From: an uncultured Collinsella sp.
Lineage (GTDB): Bacteria > Actinomycetota > Coriobacteriia > Coriobacteriales > Coriobacteriaceae
Length of the DNA stretch: 64,000 bases
Assembly: GCA_937950325.1 (NCBI GenBank)
Contig: CALFDJ010000036.1
Span: 1 to 64,000 of the forward strand
Reading direction: 5' to 3'
How positions within the stretch are numbered: the first letter of the stretch is position 1; each line of letters starts with the position of its first letter. Below the pieces are notes generated by a model, which searched no databases, was not told where the DNA came from, and saw nothing but the letters and a program-made list of their open reading frames with translations. A program made the position numbers and the translations under genes. This document shows positions 53,930 through 61,679 of the stretch, in pieces.

Positions 53930-56092
53930 CTATTCGCTATCGTCCCCAGCGTTTTCGCGGTCATTTGCAAGCATCGCTGCGCCGGCGACCGTCGTCGCCA
54001 CGGCGGCAGCGGCGAGCCCGGCGGCAATGCCGGAGCCATCGCCCGTGTCGGCGAGTTTTCCGCCCGAGCCCTTGCCCTTGTTGTCCTTGCCGTTCTTGTC
54101 GGTGCTGCTCGCGTTGGTGCCGTTGCCGCTGCCGGTGCCGCCCGCACTGCCCGAGGCCGCTACGGTAAAGCTTGCGGCTCCGTCGGTGGCAAGCGTGTAG
54201 TTTTGCGCCGCGTCGCCCAACAGACCTTTCGCACGCACCCAATACGTCCCCGCGGCAAATGCCTCGCCCTCGGCCATTGCCGTGCCCGGAGCGCCGTCCG
54301 CGTCGTGCACAAACTCGAGCTGGGCGGTGCAGGCGTCGGTTTCGAGCTTGCCCTCGAGTGATGCCGCAATCTTGGCGCGCACGTCTTCGCCGGCCTTAAG
54401 GCCTTCGAGTCCCTCAAAATGGGGCGTCAGCGCGAGCGGATCGATATCGATGGGCACGAAGCCCTGCAGTCCTGTAGCGGTCTCGTTGCCCAGGGCGTCG
54501 ACATCCACGTATTCGATGGCAAACGCGCTGCCAGAAGCGGCCACGTTGAGTACGTTGCTGCTGTTAACGAGGCGGAAATGACCCTCGCCAACGGTCTTGC
54601 CATCCTGGAATGAGGCATCGCTCAGCGAGTCGCCGTACGTCATGCGCATGCGGGTCGGGAGATAGTACGGGAGATAGTACGAAGCCGTCTGCTTGTGCTC
54701 CGTATCGTAATTGCGCTGATAGATGCTCCGGGCCAGCGCCGCATCAACAAAGTCGGATGCGATGATGCCAATGTGCTTGAGGTAATCTGACTTTGTATCC
54801 TCGATGCCGCTGGGATTGATGTACGGGCTCTTATACAGATGCTCGTTGACTACTCGTGCCGAGGTAAAAGGATTGCCTCCGTGCGACAAGCCCGTGCAGC
54901 TGGTGTAGTTGATAGACCAGCAACGCTCCAGGACTTTCTCCTTGGCCCCGTTATCGTCCTCGACATCTACCTCGTTGCGCGTGCGTCCGGTCGTTTCCTT
55001 CAGCGCATTATCGACCCAGCTGAGCTTGTCGGTTCCCGTGAGTTTGTACTTGTCCTGGGCGTATACCTTGGTGCAATAGGGCTCTTTGTCGCCTGTTTCC
55101 CCCGCGGCTTCAAAGCCCTGCGCGTTTTGGACGAGGCACATGGAGCTACTGTCGGTGTGCACTGCGATTTTGTTATCCCATTCGGTGAGGTCGAGTCCCC
55201 ACGTGTGGCCGCTTACGCTGTCGCCGGCGAGCCTAAATCGACGCAGCAGAACGATCTTTCCGCGCACCTCGCCCAGTGTGGGAACGCGGCTCGACGTATA
55301 GAACAGTTTGGGGTTGTCGTCCAAAACCTTGGCGAAAGCCGTCGTAACACTTTCGTCGGTAGCCTCGTCGTTGCCTCGTGATACAAGCATGATGAGCGCT
55401 TCTGTCGGGTTTTCGTTCAAAAACGTTTTGAAGTAGCCTATGACATCGGAAAGATGCAAAAAGTACGCGTCTTTTTTGAGCAGGTAGTACATCCCATGGT
55501 CGATGCCAGGGTTGTCGCCCTTTCCGAGCCGGATATCAAAATAGCGAATGCCTTCGAGCAACTGCGTGGGAATGTAATCCTGCTGGCATTTTACTTGCGA
55601 GGATTGGGGCTCAGTGTCGTTGTCCACGCTGCAGGTGCCCGAATCGTGCGTGCCCGGGATGCTCAGCTCGTCGAGGAACTTGTTGTCCTCGACGTATTTC
55701 ATCCAACATGGTCCGTCGACGTAGCTGCTGTACGTAATCCAGTCGAGGCTGCTAACCGTGGCATCGTTCTTTTTCATGTCGTAACCGATAAGTTCGAGCT
55801 CCCACGGAATGCTCTTACTCTTACTCTTATGACAGATCTTATTGTTGTCCTGGTCTTCGCCGTTCGATTCTATTGCCAGGTACTTAATGTCTTTTTTCTC
55901 GGTTTCTTTCTCGACCGTGCGGTCTCGGATGATATAGGTTCCGTTTGATTGACGCTCGAACGCAAAAGAGCGGCTGGGCTTGCCGTCATGCTCGCCACTC
56001 CATACGTGGATGACCTTTCCGTCTTTGTCCGAGTCGCCATCGACCGACCAAATGCTGTAGCCCGTCTTTTTATGCTCTTCGAAATTGAGCAA
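53930..56092 (-). CDS. PI-specific phospholipase C domain with LAxTG-type C-terminus (downstream part of the broken gene)
   Basis: This is the open 720-codon segment after the stop. It contains the rest of a beta-trefoil-like region (residues 1-60). A PI-PLC X-type catalytic domain follows (about 125-460), with the two catalytic histidines H149 in SIPGTHDSG and H199 in GIDHGM, and GIRYFDIRLG between them. Beta-sandwich repeats lie at 500-650. The C-terminus has a Gly/Asn/Ser-rich spacer, LADTG (680-684), a hydrophobic segment and a short tail. This is the layout of a sortase-anchored surface protein; LAxTG is the motif used by class E sortases. The tail is acidic rather than basic, which is unusual. 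PI-PLCs cleave phosphatidylinositol or GPI anchors. No sortase gene lies in the window. Confidence 0.75.
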   Translation of the reverse strand: MLNFEEHKKTGYSIWSVDGDSDKDGKVIHVWSGEHDGKPSRSFAFERQSNGTYIIRDRTVEKETEKKDIKYLAIESNGEDQDNNKICHKSKSKSIPWELELIGYDMKKNDATVSSLDWITYSSYVDGPCWMKYVEDNKFLDELSIPGTHDSGTCSVDNDTEPQSSQVKCQQDYIPTQLLEGIRYFDIRLGKGDNPGIDHGMYYLLKKDAYFLHLSDVIGYFKTFLNENPTEALIMLVSRGNDEATDESVTTAFAKVLDDNPKLFYTSSRVPTLGEVRGKIVLLRRFRLAGDSVSGHTWGLDLTEWDNKIAVHTDSSSMCLVQNAQGFEAAGETGDKEPYCTKVYAQDKYKLTGTDKLSWVDNALKETTGRTRNEVDVEDDNGAKEKVLERCWSINYTSCTGLSHGGNPFTSARVVNEHLYKSPYINPSGIEDTKSDYLKHIGIIASDFVDAALARSIYQRNYDTEHKQTASYYLPYYLPTRMRMTYGDSLSDASFQDGKTVGEGHFRLVNSSNVLNVAASGSAFAIEYVDVDALGNETATGLQGFVPIDIDPLALTPHFEGLEGLKAGEDVRAKIAASLEGKLETDACTAQLEFVHDADGAPGTAMAEGEAFAAGTYWVRAKGLLGDAAQNYTLATDGAASFTVAASGSAGGTGSGNGTNASSTDKNGKDNKGKGSGGKLADTGDGSGIAAGLAAAAVATTVAGAAMLANDRENAGDDSE

Positions 56093-56425
56093 GGTGCGGA
56101 TAGCATATCAGTTTGTATCGTCATTCTTGGTCGTTACGTTCTCAAGGATGAGCTTGCTGGATGTGCCGTCATTAAACAGATGGCAGACGTTGCCGATGAC
56201 GTTGCCGTCTTCGTTAACGCTTGCGGTGCGAAAATAGCCCGCGGGGCGAAGGCGAATGACGAAATTGTCGAGGCTGACCGACGCTGTGGCAGCGTCGTCT
56301 GCAAATGCCGCTCGTGGGCCAATGCCCAATGCCGCGGTTTCGGGCAGGCTTGCAAGTGGCGACAACGCCGCGAGTCCAAGGCCCAACGTAAATGCTCGGC
56401 GGCTGATGGCGTGGTGTTCGGTCAT
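53930..56425 (-). pseudogene. secreted PI-PLC surface protein gene interrupted by an in-frame TGA
   Basis: Read as one frame of 832 codons, this is a single exported protein with a stop codon at codon 106 (TGA, plus coordinates 56108-56110). The first 105 codons start at an ATG with GGAG ahead. They give a twin-arginine signal (SRRAFTLGLGLAAL) and the beginning of a beta-trefoil-like domain. After the TGA the same frame continues as YAIRTLLNF and then GYSIWSVDGD, which completes that domain; no frame change is needed. A TGG (Trp) to TGA change would explain it (TNWYAIRTL). The downstream part could only be made by read-through or by starting at a TTG (56092) that has no ribosome-binding site. 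It may be a recent pseudogene, a sequencing error or a recoded stop. Confidence 0.8.
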
Positions 56426-56730
56426 AACTTCTCCATTCGTAGAGTGCGGTTATGCGATAGTTTTGGTCACTATACTGCTCAGATGTTTAAAGATGCTGGT
56501 TTAATTGTCTTCGCGGCGCAATAAATCGGCGGGCGGACGTGTTGGGGTGCTTGTCGTTTTCGTACTGTTGCTACATTTGGAGCGGTTCCGGCGTCCGGCA
56601 TCCTCGCGTTCGTTGGCTACCGGCATAAGAAAGGGAGGGTCGGTTTACCGGCCCTCCCTGGGTACGAAGCGCTGGGGTACCGCCGCTTGTTAGCACTGCG
56701 CCCGTGTTTCCCGCTGCGCTCGCCAGTTAC
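56426..56730. other. 305-base gap with hairpin downstream of the lipoprotein gene
   Basis: AGGGAGGGTCGG (56632-56643) pairs with CCGGCCCTCCCT (56648-56659) with one G-U pair and a 4-base loop. On the minus strand this could end the lipoprotein transcript. TATAGT on the minus strand near 56470 is a possible -10 for the PI-PLC gene. No gene is seen in the rest. Confidence 0.45.
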
Positions 56731-57324
56731 TTAGCGCTTGATCTCGATATCGTCGAGCTTGACGTCCATGGCCTCGGTCTTGGCCTCGGCGATGTCGTCG
56801 GCAAATTCCAGAGACTTCATCATGGTCTCGACGGCGTCCTTGTGCTCCTCGACGTTGTCGATGCGCACATACACGCTGCCACCGTCAACGTCGGTGAAGT
56901 ACTCGGTCGTCACGCCGCCCGAGTGTGTGTAGGAAGCGTTGCGCCAGGTCTTGCCGTTGTACTTGACGGGGTCATTCTCGGTCCACTCAAAGCTGGCATT
57001 CCACTTTGCCTCGTAGTCGAACAGCTCGTCGGCGTTCTTGTCAGAGTCGAAGACGGGGATGAAGCGATCACTGGCGTGCTCGCTCTCGGTGAACTTAAAC
57101 TGGGCCCTGTCGGCGGTGTCGCCGGCAACGTCGGTAATCTCGACGCCCTCGGGAACCTCGACCTTAAACCAAATGAAGTCGGTCCTCATATCCACGGCTG
57201 GCTTTTCTGCGCCGCCGCCACCGCCACTGCCGGTAGCGCCGCCGCTGCCGCCGCAACCCACCAGGGCAACCGCGGCAAAGAGACTGATGCAGAGGGTGAG
57301 AATCGCAAAGGCCTTCTTTTTCAT
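56731..57324 (-). CDS. lipoprotein of unknown function
   Basis: This 197-residue protein has a classic lipoprotein signal: MKKKAFAILTLCISL, then VALVGC with the modified cysteine at about residue 24. A Gly/Ser-rich linker follows. The mature part (about 45-185) reads as a single beta-rich domain with KVEVPEGVEIT near its start, which resembles small secreted domains fixed to the membrane in Gram-positive bacteria. It ends with a helical, charged segment. There is no recognisable enzyme motif. A hairpin downstream may be its terminator. It is monocistronic. Confidence 0.75.
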   Translation of the reverse strand: MKKKAFAILTLCISLFAAVALVGCGGSGGATGSGGGGGAEKPAVDMRTDFIWFKVEVPEGVEITDVAGDTADRAQFKFTESEHASDRFIPVFDSDKNADELFDYEAKWNASFEWTENDPVKYNGKTWRNASYTHSGGVTTEYFTDVDGGSVYVRIDNVEEHKDAVETMMKSLEFADDIAEAKTEAMDVKLDDIEIKR

Positions 57325-57396
57325 GGTCGTGTCCTCCTCGATCTGTAATCGTCCATGGATTACCTGCCTTTACTGTACGCGTGGACGGCTCGCTAG

Positions 57397-57623
57397 GGTG
57401 GGCCATGTGTCCCATTCTGGGGGCTGGAATTGCGCCGACAAGTGGCAATATGTGCGGTCGCAAAAGAGGGGAGGGCCGATGCTGTCGGCCCTCCCCGGGG
57501 TGAGGTGCCCGTTGATTTAATGGGGCGCGCGTGCGTGGGCGTTGCCCCAACAGGTTCCTTGTTTATAGATATGCCTCAGTTTTTGACGTCCGGAAGTCTC
57601 GAAAGGTGGGCCATGTGTCCCAT
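57397..57623 (+). repeat. 19-base direct repeat flanking a hairpin in a 462-base gap
   Basis: GGTGGGCCATGTGTCCCAT occurs at 57397-57415 and again at 57605-57623, exactly 208 bases apart. Between them is a strong hairpin (57468-57479 with 57485-57496) of the form GGGGAGGGCCGA/TCGGCCCTCCCC without a good T-run. The whole gap 57325-57786 contains no credible gene. The last part (57730-57760) has a GGTCGG/CCGACC palindrome before the fchA ribosome-binding site. Confidence 0.65.
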
Positions 57624-57786
57624 GTTTGCGGTGCCGACGCCTATCGTTCGTCATAGAAATCCGCGATGGCCAGGTGCGCTGACGCTCGCGTACTTATGGG
57701 CTAGACTTAGCACCATTACGTGATCGATGCGGTCGGCCGACGTCGGCCGCCCGACCGATATATATGACTTGAAGGTGCGTGTGCGT

Positions 57787-58419
57787 ATGAGCCAAGAGAT
57801 GATGGATAAAACCTGTCGCGGTTTTGCCGAGGCGCTTGCCGCACGCGAGCCGGTTCCCGGCGGCGGTAGCGCGAGCGCCTTTGTAGGTGCACTGGGCGCC
57901 TCGCTTTGCGGGATGGTTGCTCGCTATGGGGCGACAAACCCTGCGCTTGCCGATCGCGCCGACGATCTGACGCGCGCGTTTGCCCAGGCGGATGAGTTGG
58001 CGCAGGAACTTGTGGGTCTAGTCGCCGAGGACGTTCGTGCCTACGGGCAGGTGTCCACGGCGTACGGTATTCCGCGTGACGATCCGGCTCGAGCGACCGC
58101 GATTCAGGATGCGCTGCATGTGGCCGCTATGCCGCCGTATCGCATTATAGATGCCTGCGGGCGTGCGCTGGCGCTGCTCGAGGACATGGCCGACAAGGGT
58201 TCGCGTCAGCTGCTGTCCGATGTGGCGTGCGGCGCCGTGTTCTGCCGTGCCGCTATGCAGGGCGCGAGCTTGACGCTCTTTGCGAACACCACGTCTATGA
58301 AAGATCGCGTTCGTGCTGAGGAGCTCGAGACGGCGTGTGATGAGTTGCTCGACACATGGTTGCCGCGCGCCGATGCGCTGGCGCGCCGCGCCTCCGACGC
58401 TGCAAGGAAGAGAGGATAG
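57787..58419 (+). CDS. fchA: cyclodeaminase/cyclohydrolase family protein (methenyl-THF cyclohydrolase)
   Basis: This 210-residue helical protein belongs to the FTCD-C/FchA family, which act as methenyl-THF cyclohydrolases or formimino-THF cyclodeaminases. PVPGGGSASAFVGALGASL is the folate-binding signature. DKGSRQLLSDVACGAVFCRAAMQGA is the second conserved block, where the final helices carry active-site residues. It is two bases upstream of folD, so the two are co-translated. The pairing, and the loss of cyclohydrolase residues in FolD, argue that it interconverts 10-formyl-THF and 5,10-methenyl-THF. ATG 57787 has GAAGGT 10 bases ahead. Confidence 0.87.
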   Translation: MSQEMMDKTCRGFAEALAAREPVPGGGSASAFVGALGASLCGMVARYGATNPALADRADDLTRAFAQADELAQELVGLVAEDVRAYGQVSTAYGIPRDDPARATAIQDALHVAAMPPYRIIDACGRALALLEDMADKGSRQLLSDVACGAVFCRAAMQGASLTLFANTTSMKDRVRAEELETACDELLDTWLPRADALARRASDAARKRG

Positions 58420-58421
58420 CC

Positions 58422-59276
58422 ATGGCTGAACTGCTGAAGGGTGCTCCCGTTGCTCGCGCTTTGACCGAGGAACTTGCTGCTCGCTGTGCAGCCCTGCGCG
58501 AGCGCGGTGTTGTACCGACGCTGGCCATCGTTCGTGTGGGCGAGCGCGAGGACGACCTGTCCTACGAGCGCGGTGCCCTCAAGCGCTGCGAAAAAGTGGG
58601 GATTGAGGCTCGTCGCGTTTTGCTTTCCGCCGATGTTTCGCAGGACGAGCTGTTGACGGCCATCGAGGACATCAATACCGATTCGGCTGTTCATGGCTGC
58701 CTGATGTTCCGCCCGCTGCCCGCCGGCCTTGACGAGAACGCCGTCGCCGCAGCGCTCGATCCCGCCAAGGACGTTGACTCCATGACGCCGGCTTCGCTGC
58801 TCACCACGCTTTCGGGGCGCGGCGAGGGTTTTGCCCCCTGTACAGCCGAAGCCGTGCTTGCTTTGCTGGATCATTACGGCGTTGAGCTGGATGGAGCTAA
58901 GGTTGCTGTGGTCGGGCGCTCGCTGGTGATCGGGCGTCCTGTTGCCGCAATGCTTACGGCGCGCAATGCGACCGTGACGACGTGCCATACGCATACGCGC
59001 GGCCTTGCTGCCGAGTGCCGTGCGGCTGATATTGTGGTTGCGGCCGTTGGACGCGCGCGCACGATTGGTGCGGACGCGGTTCGCGAGGGCCAGACGATCA
59101 TCGATGTGGGCATTAACTGGGACGAGGCCGCCGGCAAGCTGGTCGGCGACGTCGATTTTGATGCTGCGGAGCCGGTTGTTGGCGCCATCACCCCCGTGCC
59201 GGGCGGCGTGGGCGCCGTGACAACGGCGATTCTCGCCAAACACGTGATCGAAGCGGCCGAGCGCGCATCGAAATAG
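58422..59276 (+). CDS. folD: methylene-THF dehydrogenase FolD lacking cyclohydrolase residues
   Basis: This 284-residue protein has the FolD fold: GCLMFRPLPAGLDE, KDVDSMTPASL, and the nucleotide-binding stretch VVGRSLVIGRPVAAML. It ends PVPGGVGAVTTAIL. The dehydrogenase part appears intact. The bifunctional active site is not: aligned with E. coli YVASKRKACEEVG, the catalytic lysine is replaced by A52 (YERGALKRCEKVG). The glutamine of VQLPLP is F96 in MFRPLP; the aspartate (D119) and tyrosine (Y48) remain. In studied enzymes the lysine is needed for cyclohydrolase but not dehydrogenase activity. FchA next door would supply the missing step. It may reduce 5,10-methenyl-THF with NAD(P)H. Confidence 0.9.
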   Translation: MAELLKGAPVARALTEELAARCAALRERGVVPTLAIVRVGEREDDLSYERGALKRCEKVGIEARRVLLSADVSQDELLTAIEDINTDSAVHGCLMFRPLPAGLDENAVAAALDPAKDVDSMTPASLLTTLSGRGEGFAPCTAEAVLALLDHYGVELDGAKVAVVGRSLVIGRPVAAMLTARNATVTTCHTHTRGLAAECRAADIVVAAVGRARTIGADAVREGQTIIDVGINWDEAAGKLVGDVDFDAAEPVVGAITPVPGGVGAVTTAILAKHVIEAAERASK

Positions 59277-59310
59277 GCGTTTTGAAGCTGTTTGAGGGGT
59301 TAGTTCTATA

Positions 59311-59549
59311 CCCCGTGGACAAAAAATGCCAAATATGAGTAGTGTTGCCAAGATAGTCACATATATTTTAGGTTAATTTGGCTCTCTAACGATATTTATT
59401 ATCGATAGAGAGCCTATTTTATTGGACCTATGGGGAATTACATCATCTAATTTTTGAACAAATGTAGACTTCCGACACCCATGCGTAGCAAAATTGCTGT
59501 TACTAAATTAGTGACAGTACTCATATTTGGCATTTTTTGACCACAGGGG
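59311..59549. repeat. 239-base AT-rich inverted-repeat element
   Basis: The ends 59311-59341 and 59518-59549 are near-perfect inverted repeats (one mismatch and one extra base over 32), sharing a 22-base identical core that contains AAAAAATGCCAAATATGAG. The interior is very AT-rich against a GC-rich genome. A 15-bp hairpin with one mismatch (59380-59394 with 59400-59414) is followed by TATTTTATT. TGTTACTAA/TTAGTGACA forms a smaller hairpin near 59498-59516. No gene and no clear target-site duplication is seen. It looks like a miniature inverted-repeat element or a large structured non-coding RNA between folD and the dipeptidase gene. Confidence 0.7.
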
Positions 59550-59631
59550 TTGCTGGTGCCGTGGTTTCGCCCTTTTTGCGCCGAAGCGATACACTGTTGC
59601 CGTTTGATTTCTTCGCTCAAGGAGGATGCGC

Positions 59632-61155
59632 ATGCCGTGCACAACGATTCTGGTCGGTAAAAACGCAAGCTACGACGGGTCGACGCTTGTCGCCCGCAAC
59701 GAGGACTCGTCCAACGGGGTGTTTGAGCCCAAGCGCATGCGCGTGGTGCATCCCGACGAGCAGCCGCGTGTCTACACGAGCGTCCTGAGCCACCTGACCG
59801 TTGAGTTGCCCGACAATCCCATGCGCTACACGAGCGTCCCCGACGTCGTTCCCGGTCACGGTATTTGGGCCGAGGCCGGATTCAACGAGCTCAATGTTGG
59901 CATGTCCGCAACCGAGACGCTCACCACCAACGAGCGCGTCCGCGGTGCCGATCCGCTCGTGGACTATGTGCCCGCCAAGGGCAACGAGGGCGAGGACGGA
60001 TATGTTCCGGCACAGTCCGGTGGCTTGGGCGAGGAGGACATGGTGACCCTGGTTCTGCCGTACGCCAAGTCCGCCCGCGACGGCGTACGCATTCTGGGTG
60101 ACCTGCTCGAGCGCTTCGGCACCTACGAGAACAACGGCATCGCCTTTAGCGACGTGGACGAGATCTGGTGGCTCGAGACCATCGGCGGCCACCACTGGAT
60201 TGCCAAGCGCGTGCCTGACGACGCCTATGTGACCATGCCCAACCAGCTGGGTATCGACAGCTTTGACCTGGATGACGCTGAGGGCGCCCAGGCCGACCAC
60301 ATGTGCTCGGCCGACCTGCGCGCCTGGATGGCCGAGTGGCATCTGGACCTGACGCTGGGCGTTGAGGGCGACGGTCCGGCGACGGTCTTTAACCCGCGCG
60401 AGGCCTTTGGCTCGCACAGCGACAGCGACCATGTCTACAACACGCCGCGCGCCTGGTACATGCAGCGCTGCCTCAACCCCAGCGACGTGTGGGATGGTCC
60501 CGAGGCCGACTACACGCCCGAGAGCGACGACATCCCCTGGAGCCGTGTGCCCGAGCGCAAGGTGACCATCGAGGACATCAAGTACGTGCTTTCGAGCCAC
60601 TACCAGGGCACGGAGTACGACTGCTACGGCAGCAAGGGCACGCCCGCTACGCGTGGCGCCTATCGCCCCATCGGCATCAATCGCAACAGCCAGCTTGCCG
60701 TGTTGCAGCTGCGCCCCTATGCGCAGCCGGCCTTCCGCGCCGTGCAGTGGATGGCCTTTGGCTCCAACTCGTTTAACGCGCTGGTTCCGCTGTACGCCAA
60801 CGTCGAGACCATGCCCGAGTACTATGCCGACACGCAGGCTCGCGTGACGTCCGAAAACTTCTACTGGGCCAACCGCCTGATCGGCGCGCTGGCCGACGTC
60901 CGCTTCCATGAGTGCGGTCGCGCGGTCGAGGATTATCAGGAGAAGGTCGGTGGCATGGGCCACAAGCAGATCCATGACGTCGATGCTGCCGTAGCCGCTC
61001 TGCCTGAGGCCGAGGTGCCTGCCGAGCTTGCACGCGCCAACGAGGCCTTTGCCGAGCTCGTGCGCGTGGAGACCGATGCCCTGTTGGGCAAGGTGCTCTA
61101 CACCACGAGCTGTGCCATGAAGAACTCCTTCGCGATGAACGACAACGTGAGGTAG
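59632..61155 (+). CDS. pepD: C69-family dipeptidase
   Basis: This 507-residue Ntn-type dipeptidase opens with MPCTTILVGKNASYDGSTLVARNED, of which PCTTILVGK is the signature; the nucleophile is the Cys at position 3. WWLETIGGHHWIAKRVPDD, the central block, and QRCLNPSD and SHYQGTEYD are conserved. These enzymes cut broad-range dipeptides. ATG 59632 was chosen because GGAGG is 6 bases upstream; the ATG at 59626 touches it. It follows the inverted-repeat element. A phasin-like gene begins 99 bases after it. Confidence 0.92.
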   Translation: MPCTTILVGKNASYDGSTLVARNEDSSNGVFEPKRMRVVHPDEQPRVYTSVLSHLTVELPDNPMRYTSVPDVVPGHGIWAEAGFNELNVGMSATETLTTNERVRGADPLVDYVPAKGNEGEDGYVPAQSGGLGEEDMVTLVLPYAKSARDGVRILGDLLERFGTYENNGIAFSDVDEIWWLETIGGHHWIAKRVPDDAYVTMPNQLGIDSFDLDDAEGAQADHMCSADLRAWMAEWHLDLTLGVEGDGPATVFNPREAFGSHSDSDHVYNTPRAWYMQRCLNPSDVWDGPEADYTPESDDIPWSRVPERKVTIEDIKYVLSSHYQGTEYDCYGSKGTPATRGAYRPIGINRNSQLAVLQLRPYAQPAFRAVQWMAFGSNSFNALVPLYANVETMPEYYADTQARVTSENFYWANRLIGALADVRFHECGRAVEDYQEKVGGMGHKQIHDVDAAVAALPEAEVPAELARANEAFAELVRVETDALLGKVLYTTSCAMKNSFAMNDNVR

Positions 61156-61254
61156 GGATTTCCCGTCGATCGAATAGCGCTAAAACGCTTTGTCGCTTTC
61201 GCTCAATCTTGGGTACAAGAACGCCAATGCAGTTGTTTGTGATTGGAGACAACC

Positions 61255-61671
61255 ATGGTTATGAAACTCGATCAGCTTGTTAACGGCGCCATTAACGTGG
61301 GCTTTGGCGCTGCCGCCGTTGCTGTCGAAGGCGGCAAGAAGGTCCTCGACGACCTTAACACCAAGGGCGAGCAGGTCCGCAAGGACACCGCCACCCCCGA
61401 TATCGCCCGCAGCGTGTCCGACATGTTCGAGCAGGCCGGCGGTACCATCTCCGATCTGACCGAGCGCTTGGGCATGCAGGGCGAGACCGCGGCCCAGCGC
61501 GTGCTTGACGAGCTCATCCTTGCCCGGGTCCGCGTCATGACCGCCCCCGAGCGCACGGCCTTCCTGGCCCATGTGCGCGACATCGTCGATTCGGTCGAGG
61601 ACAACGTGACCTCGGTGCCCGTTGAGTCCGTTGAGCCCGACGATGCGAAGGATACCGAAGAGGCCGAGTAG
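61255..61671 (+). CDS. small helical phasin-like protein
   Basis: This is a 138-residue soluble, mostly helical protein. The middle (about 20-60) has amphipathic helices with AVAVEGGKKVLDDLNTKGEQV. A second helical block, ELILARVRVMTAPERTAFLAHVRDIVDSVED, matches the accessory proteins called phasin-family that sit upstream of AarF/UbiB kinases. The C-terminus is acidic. GGAG lies 7 bases ahead of ATG 61255. It ends 8 bases before the AarF-like gene, so the two are probably translationally coupled. No polyhydroxyalkanoate genes are present, so a storage-granule role is unlikely. Confidence 0.65.
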   Translation: MVMKLDQLVNGAINVGFGAAAVAVEGGKKVLDDLNTKGEQVRKDTATPDIARSVSDMFEQAGGTISDLTERLGMQGETAAQRVLDELILARVRVMTAPERTAFLAHVRDIVDSVEDNVTSVPVESVEPDDAKDTEEAE

Positions 61672-61679
61672 CAGCGCAG

